NCBI GenBank assembly: GCA_934255105.1
Contig: CAKQNH010000383.1
Span: forward strand, 1-5,555
Source of the DNA: an uncultured Pirellulaceae bacterium
Lineage (GTDB): Bacteria; Planctomycetota; Planctomycetia; Pirellulales; Pirellulaceae
Length of the DNA: 5,555 nt
Reading direction: 5' to 3'
Shown piece by piece: positions 1 to 4,737 of this stretch. Position numbers and translations under genes: made by a program. The notes under the pieces were generated by a model. It worked only from the letters and a program-made list of their open reading frames with translations, was not told the DNA's origin and ran no database searches. The stretch's first letter is position 1. Each line of letters opens with the position of its first letter.

Positions 1-624
1 GCCGACGCCAATGACCTGTTTGGCACCCCGCGGGCTGATGCAGCACCGGCGACCCCCGCCGCAGACGACGATCTGTGTGGGACGCCTAGCCAGCCAGCAA
101 CCGACGCTCCCGCATTGCCAAGCGACGATGTGTTCCAGAGTCAGCCCGCTCCCGATGCCGATGCTGACAACATGTTCGATTCCCCAGCACCGGCCGCTGA
201 GCCTGAAGCGGCTGACGACTTGTTCGGTACGCCCGCTACGCCCGATACCAGCGACGCCAGCGAAGCAACCGAAGATCTGTTTGGCCAACCAACTTCGGCT
301 AACAACGACTTGTACGACCTGTTCGGCACGCCAAGCACGCTTGACAAAACCGGAACCGAAGCCAAAGCTACTGCACCGGTAACCACCCAGCCCGAAGTTG
401 ATCTGTTTAAATCAACTCGAACATGGCACGACAACACCGGATTGTTTCAAGTAGATGCCAAGCTCGTAGTCATCCTAGCGGACGGCGTGCGTCTACTGAA
501 AGAAAATGGAAACTACTGTACGCTTCCCCTTCGCCGCTTGAGCGAGGCTGACCAACTGTTCGTTGAACAGGTTGCCAGCTTACTCCCCGGTGACGGTGCC
601 AAGTTTGTCTCGACCGGTAACTAG
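1..624 (+). CDS. SHD1-like domain protein with DLFGTP repeats (5' truncated)
   Basis: The reading frame is open from the left edge to a TAG at 622-624 (followed by a second in-frame TAG), giving 207 visible residues. The start lies outside the window. Residues 1-137 are low complexity, rich in Asp, Ala, Pro and Thr, with a recurring acidic motif of the form D-D-L-F-G-T-P. Residues 138-200 form a compact domain beginning T-R-T-W and containing G-L-F-x-V-x-A-K-L, D-G-V-R-L-L-K, and then L-P-L-x-x-L-S-E-A-D-Q. This pattern matches SLA1 homology domain 1 (SHD1-like), which is frequent in planctomycete proteins. In yeast Sla1 the domain binds peptide motifs of membrane cargo; the bacterial role is unknown. 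The tail is probably disordered. The next gene starts about 50 bp downstream on the same strand, so co-transcription is possible but unproven. The SHD1-like call is fairly confident, whereas function and location cannot be stated. Confidence 0.8.
   Translation, partial: ADANDLFGTPRADAAPATPAADDDLCGTPSQPATDAPALPSDDVFQSQPAPDADADNMFDSPAPAAEPEAADDLFGTPATPDTSDASEATEDLFGQPTSANNDLYDLFGTPSTLDKTGTEAKATAPVTTQPEVDLFKSTRTWHDNTGLFQVDAKLVVILADGVRLLKENGNYCTLPLRRLSEADQLFVEQVASLLPGDGAKFVSTGN
10..411 (+). repeat. Degenerate D-L-F-G-T-P protein repeats
   Basis: Eight copies of an acidic-hydrophobic motif occur in the truncated gene: N-D-L-F-G-T-P (residues 4-10), D-D-L-C-G-T-P (23-29), D-D-V-F (42-45), D-N-M-F-D-S-P (56-62), D-D-L-F-G-T-P (72-78), E-D-L-F-G-Q-P (91-97), Y-D-L-F-G-T-P (105-111) and V-D-L-F (133-136). 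Spacing varies from about 14 to 28 residues, with Ala/Pro/Thr/Asp linkers. The codons differ between copies, so this is conserved at the protein level and not a fresh DNA duplication. Short linear motifs on a disordered tail often act as docking sites, but that role is inferred here. More copies may lie left of the window. Confidence 0.75.
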
Positions 625-675
625 TAGAAACGATTCGCTCAACACGAATTTGACCTCTACTGCAATGTGACATGC

Positions 676-1620
676 ATGGCGAAACGCAGAAGTTCGCAAT
701 TCAATACGCCTGGTTCAACGCACGCGTCCGCGCGTGCGGCTCGATTGCAGCCAGCTTCTGCCGCCAAGGTTGTCGGCCCTGAGCACTCCGCGCCTCAGCA
801 ATCTGTCGGCGAGGACTTGGGCCAGGGAGATTTGCCTGTCAGTGAGTTGAAGTCGGCTGAATTGCCAGTCGGTGATGGGCCAGCCAGTGATGTGTCAGCC
901 AGTGAATTGCCAGCCAGTGAATTGCCAGCACGGGGCCTGCGTGGCCTGCTGTCGCTGGCTATTATTCTCCAAGGCTTCAGTTTGCTGTTGGCGTTATCCA
1001 GCAATTTGGCCCCCAGCTATCTCCAGGGGCGGATACTGGGAGTGGTCGGGCCATACTTGCACGCCACGCATCAGTACTATCACGCCCTGCCGCTGGAACT
1101 CACACGTGCCGAACCGCTTGATTGGCCACTAACGGTCGAACTGCAAGTTGAGACTACGGGCGGCGAGGCGGACCGGTCAGCAGGCACCTGGCAACCGCTG
1201 GCCTTAAGCGGCCTGTTTAACAATGCTCGCGCACAAGCAGGAGTCAGCGACACGCGTTGGCATAACTTAGGCCGCTGGTTGGCTCTGACCGCCAGCGCAG
1301 ATGCTGATAGCGAAATCCTGTCCGACTTTGCCGCCCGAGCGATTCAATTGGCGGAGCGACAGTCGGGCCAGCGTTATCAGGCGGTGCGTTTTTCGACAGC
1401 TAAAGTCCTGAGCTACGATGAAGATCTGGCGCTCGCTGGAAACTTGCGAGAGCCAGGGGATGAGATATTCCAGCCCAACGTAATTTATAGCGCCAGCGTC
1501 GTGCGGTTGGATGACTTGGGATCCCCAAAGGGCGCAGGCAGCCAACGACTGAGCCTAGTTCCCGCGCAGGACGCATTGCGAACCGCTAAACCGGTAGGTT
1601 TGAGCAAGGAGTTGCCGTGA
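676..1620 (+). CDS. Single-pass membrane protein, partner of HTTM protein
   Basis: This 314-residue protein starts at ATG 676. An in-frame GTG at 667 would add three residues, and neither start has a clear Shine-Dalgarno site. I prefer the ATG because it is followed at once by a basic K-R-R. Residues 1-85 are polar and low complexity and contain a pentapeptide repeat. Residues about 90-108 are a strongly hydrophobic segment preceded by arginines, so the basic N-terminal tail is probably cytoplasmic and the rest outside. A conserved-looking block follows (N-L-A-P-S-Y-L-Q-G-R, then Q-Y-Y and L-E-L-T). After it comes a soluble domain of about 190 residues ending in K-E-L-P. I do not recognise a named domain. 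The stop overlaps the next start by four bases (GTGA), so the two products are probably made together and may form a complex. A role beside the HTTM protein is inferred only from this coupling. Confidence 0.75.
   Translation: MAKRRSSQFNTPGSTHASARAARLQPASAAKVVGPEHSAPQQSVGEDLGQGDLPVSELKSAELPVGDGPASDVSASELPASELPARGLRGLLSLAIILQGFSLLLALSSNLAPSYLQGRILGVVGPYLHATHQYYHALPLELTRAEPLDWPLTVELQVETTGGEADRSAGTWQPLALSGLFNNARAQAGVSDTRWHNLGRWLALTASADADSEILSDFAARAIQLAERQSGQRYQAVRFSTAKVLSYDEDLALAGNLREPGDEIFQPNVIYSASVVRLDDLGSPKGAGSQRLSLVPAQDALRTAKPVGLSKELP
821..940 (+). repeat. In-frame 15-bp minisatellite coding E-L-P-A-S
   Basis: Eight consecutive 15-bp blocks begin at 821, 836, 851, 866, 881, 896, 911 and 926. 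The two at 896 and 911 are identical (CAGCCAGTGAATTGC), the one at 881 shares its first ten bases, and those further out are increasingly diverged. The translated unit is [E/D]-[L/x]-P-[A/V]-S, about seven times over, in the N-terminal tail just before the membrane segment of the gene at 676-1620. The period is a multiple of three, so copy-number change would keep the frame. The exact adjacent copies suggest recent slippage or unequal crossover. Confidence 0.85.
1606..1611 (+). promoter_or_regulatory. Shine-Dalgarno site for the HTTM gene
   Basis: AAGGAG lies five bases before the GTG at 1617, inside the last codons of the upstream gene. It is the best ribosome-binding site in the window and decides the GTG start of the membrane gene. 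With the GTGA stop/start overlap it points to translational coupling of the two genes. Confidence 0.8.
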
Positions 1621-2558
1621 TCCGCGATGTGCTCTGCGGTTGGAACCACTTCTGGTTTGAGCCGCGTCCCCGCGCGTGCATGACTGTGCCGCGGATCGCC
1701 ATCTGCTTGGTTTCAGCAGTGTGGTTTGCAAGTTTCTGGAATAGCGCGACCGTTTGGTTCTCGACCGATGGGCTGTTGCAAGCTCCTTTGTCGGCACAGA
1801 TGCTGGCCGCCGACCAGACGCCCGTGTGGCAGGTCTGGTCGCCGCTGTGGCTGGCTCAATCCGCTGGCTGGATGCGCGCTTGGTTGGTGGTCGGAGTAGC
1901 GCTGTCGCTGTTGGCCGCCTCGGGGATCGGCGGCAGGCTGAAGTCGACGGTTTTATTCTTATGGGCCATCGCCTGGGCCAATCGCTTAGTCGCGCTCTCG
2001 GGCTTGGTGGAACCGACGTTGATCGCTTGTCTGGGCTATCTGATCGTCGAGCCAGGGGTGCCACTCACCCGCCATTTGCAAACGACTGACAATAAGTGGA
2101 GTGCGGGCCTGGCGCTGCGTTTATTGCAAACCCATTGGTGGCTATTGGTCGCAGCAGGGTTGCTATCGCAGTTGGGTAGCCTGGTCTGGTGGCGTGGCGA
2201 AGCCGTCTGGTGGCTAGCGGCCGCTGGCCGATCGAACTGGCTCAGCAGCGAACTACTGCGCGGCCAGGCGAGCTGGATCAATGCGCTGACGCACATGGTG
2301 ATCGTGGTGCAGATGCTGGCCCTTTGGTTGTTGACCGTTCGTGCAGCCCGGCCTGTGGGGATCGCCTGCGGAGTCCTGGTAGCCTGTGTGTACGGGGGAG
2401 TGGCGGATTACGGATTGTTCGCTGCCTTGCTGCTAGCCGTATTGACTAGTTTCATTGACCGTCCCCGATTTGGGCAGTCGCGACCAGTGCGTGGTCAGCC
2501 GACCGGGCGTACTCGTAAATCCGCCCGTGCGCGCAAAATGGCTGGCTCCTCGCGATGA
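1617..2558 (+). CDS. HTTM-like polytopic membrane protein
   Basis: This 313-residue integral membrane protein starts at GTG 1617, chosen for the Shine-Dalgarno site at 1606-1611 and because the HTTM opening motif W-N-x-F-W-F-x-P falls at residues 9-16, its usual place. Further HTTM-like features are D-G-L-L (51-54), a hydrophobic helix at about 87-105, W-A-N-R with S-G-x-V-E (120-132), W-W-R-G-E-A-V (191-197) and a helix with T-H-M-V (225-241). Hydrophobic stretches at about 24-42, 87-105, 110-128, 134-145, 174-191, 224-241 and 247-280 suggest six or more membrane spans. HTTM is the membrane domain shared with vitamin K-dependent gamma-carboxylase, but no carboxylase lumenal domain is present and stand-alone bacterial members have no settled function. 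The protein is very rich in tryptophan (22 of 313). The C-terminal 30 residues are basic and probably cytoplasmic. Membership is likely; the biochemical role is unknown. Confidence 0.78.
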   Translation: MIRDVLCGWNHFWFEPRPRACMTVPRIAICLVSAVWFASFWNSATVWFSTDGLLQAPLSAQMLAADQTPVWQVWSPLWLAQSAGWMRAWLVVGVALSLLAASGIGGRLKSTVLFLWAIAWANRLVALSGLVEPTLIACLGYLIVEPGVPLTRHLQTTDNKWSAGLALRLLQTHWWLLVAAGLLSQLGSLVWWRGEAVWWLAAAGRSNWLSSELLRGQASWINALTHMVIVVQMLALWLLTVRAARPVGIACGVLVACVYGGVADYGLFAALLLAVLTSFIDRPRFGQSRPVRGQPTGRTRKSARARKMAGSSR

Positions 2559-2575
2559 CAGCTTCGCGAGGAGCC
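2544..2575 (+). terminator. Perfect 12-bp hairpin across the HTTM stop codon
   Basis: GGCTCCTCGCGA (2544-2555) is exactly complementary to TCGCGAGGAGCC (2564-2575), with an eight-base loop that holds the TGA stop at 2556-2558. The stem is GC-rich and very stable. A run of C, not T, follows it (2574-2580), so it is not a classical intrinsic terminator. It may act as a U-tract-less terminator, a 3'-end stabiliser or a transcription-pause site. The left arm also codes for the last four residues of the protein. Confidence 0.6.
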
Positions 2576-2694
2576 CCCCCAGCGGTATACTCTTTATTTG
2601 CCGCTGTGGCATTTGCCAATTGGAACCACTCGGTTCGGCGAACTGGGCGCAGCTTACAATTTCGACGATGCTAACCCGTTCAGGAATCTAGTTC

Positions 2695-3099
2695 ATGCCG
2701 GTGCTCATGCAACTTGCTCGCATCATCATCAGCGAGATCAGTGACAATCAGGTCATTTATCTGCATGAGGTGGACGGCCAGCGACAGTTCCCAATCCTGA
2801 TCGGCATCTTCGAAGCGACCAGCATCGACCGTCGGGTCAAAGAGGATTACACTCCCCCCCGGCCTCTGACGCATGATCTCATTGTCTCAGTAGCAACTGG
2901 GCTGGGTGCCACGCTGGAGAGCGTCGCCATTAGCGGGCTGCACGAGCACACGTACTTTGCCAAGCTACAGTTGCGGCGTGGCGAAGAGCTGATCGAAATA
3001 GATTCCCGCCCCAGCGACGCCATCGCGGTAGCCGTGACCTTCAATCCGCCGCTGCCGATCTACGTGGCCGAGGAGGTTTTGCAGCAGTCGATGCAGTGA
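2695..3099 (+). CDS. Bifunctional nuclease (BFN/DUF151) domain protein
   Basis: This 134-residue single-domain protein belongs to the BFN/DUF151 family (PF02577). The diagnostic segments are V-I-Y-L-x-E-V-D-G (residues 20-28), F-P-I-L-I-G-I-F-E-A (32-41), R-P-L-T-H-D-L (56-62), H-T-Y-F-A (85-89) and D-S-R-P-S-D-A-I-A (103-111), in the usual order and spacing and filling almost the whole protein. Plant members have reported DNase and RNase activity. Bacterial members are small cytoplasmic proteins, and their substrate here cannot be told. The ATG at 2695 has an AGGA nine bases upstream (2682-2685); an in-frame ATG at 2707 is the alternative, which would drop four residues. The 136-bp gap upstream contains a TACAAT (2655-2660) that could be a -10 element, but no good -35 sits at the right distance. 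It is probably transcribed separately from the HTTM pair because of the hairpin between them. Confidence 0.9.
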   Translation: MPVLMQLARIIISEISDNQVIYLHEVDGQRQFPILIGIFEATSIDRRVKEDYTPPRPLTHDLIVSVATGLGATLESVAISGLHEHTYFAKLQLRRGEELIEIDSRPSDAIAVAVTFNPPLPIYVAEEVLQQSMQ

Positions 3100-3113
3100 C
3101 CCAAGCACGTGGC

Positions 3114-3188
3114 GTAAGCTTCCAGCTTGCGGTCAAGATTTGTAAGCTTCCAGCTCCCACCACTCAAGATTTGCAAGCTGGAAGCTTA
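3114..3188. repeat. Intergenic palindromic repeat cluster
   Basis: The 16-mer TAAGCTTCCAGCTTGC at 3115-3130 occurs as its exact reverse complement at 3173-3188. A partial 13-base copy in the first orientation lies at 3143-3155. A second direct repeat, TCAAGATTTG, occurs at 3133-3142 and 3164-3173. Each unit is itself a small palindrome (AAGCT-TCC-AGCTT). The third copy can pair either with the first (42-base loop) or with the second (20-base loop), so two exclusive hairpins are possible. It resembles REP-type dispersed elements found between bacterial genes. It lies just after the BFN stop and before the WYL gene and may act as a terminator or mRNA-end structure. There is no transposase and no CRISPR geometry. 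Confidence 0.85.
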
Positions 3189-3237
3189 GGCCACTCACTC
3201 AATACACGCGACAGCAATTTAGTAGGCATGGAGCCCA

Positions 3238-4254
3238 ATGGCCCGCAACGAACAACTGATCCGCCAACATAAAATCTTACAAGTGCTCGAGCGTCTGCGC
3301 TACGGTGCGACCTTGGAGGAGCTGCGCGACTCGATTGTCGACGAGCTTGGGCTGACCTCGCTGCATACGCGCAGTATTCGCCGAGACATCGATGCGTTGA
3401 CTGCTGCGGGATTGCCAATCACCGACGAAGAGACGCAGCGCGGACGCGTGTGGAAGCTCAGCCGCAGCGACAAAGGGCTGCAGAGAATCGCCACCACAGC
3501 CAGTGAACTGATCGCTCTATCGATGGGCCGCGACCTGATGCTGCCGCTGGTCGGTACGCAGTTCTGGAGCGGTATCGAATCATTCTGGAACAAGGTCCGC
3601 GAACAACTTCCGGACGCTGTGTGGGAACACTACGAGCGCTATCGCCGCACTCTGTACGTGCTGGGTCTGCCGACCAAAACCTATGAAAAGCATCAGGGGA
3701 TGCTCAAAACCATCAATCGCGCCATCCAGGAACACCGACACTTGGAGATGGAGTACCAAGTCCCCGGACGGACGGCGTCGCTGCGGACCATCGAGCCCTA
3801 TGGCGTGGCGCTGTTCCAATCTAGTATCTATGTCGTGGCCACCGAGGAACGCCGCGACGGCCAGGGATCCGAGCGACTGAAGCACTGGAAACTCGACCGC
3901 TTTCTCAGTGCCAAGGCGCTCGACAGTTGGTATAAGCCCAACGACGCCATCGATCTGCCCACTCACCTGGGCCAATCGGTGGGGATCTTCAGCGGCGCAG
4001 AATCCAAGACCTACGTTATTTGCTTGTCGCCTCAGGCCGCACGCTGGGTCCAGGAGGATCCCTGGCACGCGGATCAAAGCATGACAGAACAACCCGACGG
4101 ACGTGTGAGGCTGACCGTGACCGCATTTCACGACGTCGAGATCATTCAGCGCGTGATGCGTTTGGGTGCCGAAGCGGAAATCCTGTCACCCGAACACTGT
4201 CGAGTGGAGATCAAGCAGACGATTGCGGCCATGGCCCAGTTGTATGACGACTGA
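3238..4254 (+). CDS. WYL-domain transcriptional regulator
   Basis: This 338-residue protein has the standard three-part layout of WYL regulators. Residues about 7-65 are a winged helix-turn-helix (R-Q-H-K-I-L at 9-14, L-E-E-L at 26-29, T-R-S-I-R-R-D-I-D-A-L at 44-54). Residues about 150-230 form the WYL ligand-sensing domain, with E-P-Y-G (186-189) leading into the strand where the W-Y-L triad sits. Here the triad reads I-Y-V (197-199), and L-D-R-F follows later. Residues about 245-335 are the C-terminal WCX-like extension. The protein should bind DNA in the cytoplasm and respond to a nucleotide or nucleic-acid ligand, as some WYL proteins do; both target and ligand are unknown. ATG 3238 has a GGAG only four bases upstream, closer than ideal, yet the helix-turn-helix begins within ten residues, which supports this start. 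The 3' end overlaps the opposite-strand gene by 44 bp. No defence genes are adjacent. Confidence 0.9.
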   Translation: MARNEQLIRQHKILQVLERLRYGATLEELRDSIVDELGLTSLHTRSIRRDIDALTAAGLPITDEETQRGRVWKLSRSDKGLQRIATTASELIALSMGRDLMLPLVGTQFWSGIESFWNKVREQLPDAVWEHYERYRRTLYVLGLPTKTYEKHQGMLKTINRAIQEHRHLEMEYQVPGRTASLRTIEPYGVALFQSSIYVVATEERRDGQGSERLKHWKLDRFLSAKALDSWYKPNDAIDLPTHLGQSVGIFSGAESKTYVICLSPQAARWVQEDPWHADQSMTEQPDGRVRLTVTAFHDVEIIQRVMRLGAEAEILSPEHCRVEIKQTIAAMAQLYDD

Positions 4255-4678
4255 ACGCACTTGGCCACTGCACATAGAGCTGGCCATCAATTAGGCTGCT
4301 AGCGATCATTGGCTCTGAGTGCCAGGTGATATCATAATTGGCATAGCGATAGGTGCTAGCAACCAATTCACCTCGCCCCCAGCTAGTTACTGGCACTTGC
4401 ACTCGGTCGTATTCGTTCGGCAGCCCAGGCTGATTGGTCCCCTCAATTCGATCGAGCACCTCGAACACGGCGGCCAGATCGCTCGGCGCAAAGCTCCATA
4501 GCTCGCCCAGCACTCGGTCGCTGCCGAGCAGCAACGCGGGGTACGGGCCCAGATCCCACAAGCTTCCCAACGTCCAGGCAGGTTCGATGCTCAAGGGCGC
4601 GACGGGCCAACAATCCTCTCGGCATTGGCCTCGCTTTAGGGTACCATACACGAACACATGCTCATTCCGCATACTCAT
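4211..4678 (-). CDS. Gamma-glutamylcyclotransferase / AIG2-like protein
   Basis: This 155-residue protein reads leftward. It opens with V-Y-G-T-L-K-R-G (residues 10-17), the phosphate/substrate-binding loop signature of the GGCT/AIG2-like fold (PF06094). It continues with P-x-L-L-L (47-51), G-E-L-W (58-61) and L-D-R-I-E-G (75-80), where E79 matches the conserved catalytic glutamate, then the usual Y-D-R-V (90-93). Characterised relatives cleave gamma-glutamyl amines or peptides to 5-oxoproline, but many bacterial members of this size are untested, so the substrate is uncertain. Length is slightly above the typical 110-150. Start ATG is at 4676-4678; an alternative two codons later (4670-4672) would also fit, and neither has a strong Shine-Dalgarno site. 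The last 44 bp run inside the 3' end of the convergent WYL gene. It is divergent from the hydrolase at 4738 across a 59-bp spacer. Confidence 0.88.
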   Translation of the reverse strand: MSMRNEHVFVYGTLKRGQCREDCWPVAPLSIEPAWTLGSLWDLGPYPALLLGSDRVLGELWSFAPSDLAAVFEVLDRIEGTNQPGLPNEYDRVQVPVTSWGRGELVASTYRYANYDITWHSEPMIASSLIDGQLYVQWPSAFSRHTTGPWPQSSA

Positions 4679-4690
4679 CGATAATCCGGG

Positions 4691-4726
4691 TTAAACTCTA
4701 CCTATATATTTATTTATATATTTACA
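4691..4726. promoter_or_regulatory. A/T-rich divergent promoter region with 12-bp direct repeat
   Basis: The 59-bp spacer between the leftward GGCT-like gene and the rightward hydrolase holds 22 uninterrupted A/T bases (4703-4724) in an otherwise GC-rich window. Within it TATATATTTA is repeated exactly at 4703-4712 and 4715-4724, a 12-bp period. Several -10-like hexamers occur on both strands (for example TATATT at 4717-4722 rightward), but no convincing -35 does. The tract must carry start signals for one or both genes given the lack of other space; exact start points cannot be read from it. An easily melted region or a site for an AT-binding protein is possible. Confidence 0.55.
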
Positions 4727-4737
4727 TCGACCGCACT

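Noticed and set aside
11..382. A 123-residue open frame beginning with ATG at 11
   Set aside because: It is a +1-shifted shadow of the SHD1-like gene and loses the repeated D-L-F-G-T-P motifs and the domain.
623..661. Weak inverted repeat AGTAGA/TCTACT with an inner ATTCG/CGAAT stem after the SHD1-like gene
   Set aside because: The stems are only six and five bases with no T tract, which is weak support for a terminator.
1555..2064. A 169-residue leftward open frame rich in Arg, Ser and Pro
   Set aside because: It is antisense to the coupled membrane pair, with the Arg/Pro/Ser-rich composition typical of a GC-rich shadow frame.
2613..2660. Promoter for the BFN gene using TTGCCA (2613) and TACAAT (2655)
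   Set aside because: The 36-base spacing is far too long for a sigma-70 type promoter. TACAAT alone is only suggestive.
3114..3188. Possible CRISPR array
   Set aside because: Only three units, one inverted and one partial, with unequal 12- and 17-base gaps and no cas genes.
3580..4131. A 183-residue leftward open frame
   Set aside because: It is antisense to the well-supported WYL regulator and shows no domain. High-GC codon bias commonly opens such frames.
3238..4678. WYL regulator plus neighbour as a phage-defence module
   Set aside because: The flanking genes are a DUF151 protein and a GGCT-like enzyme, with no nuclease, helicase, methyltransferase or other effector typical of WYL-controlled defence islands.
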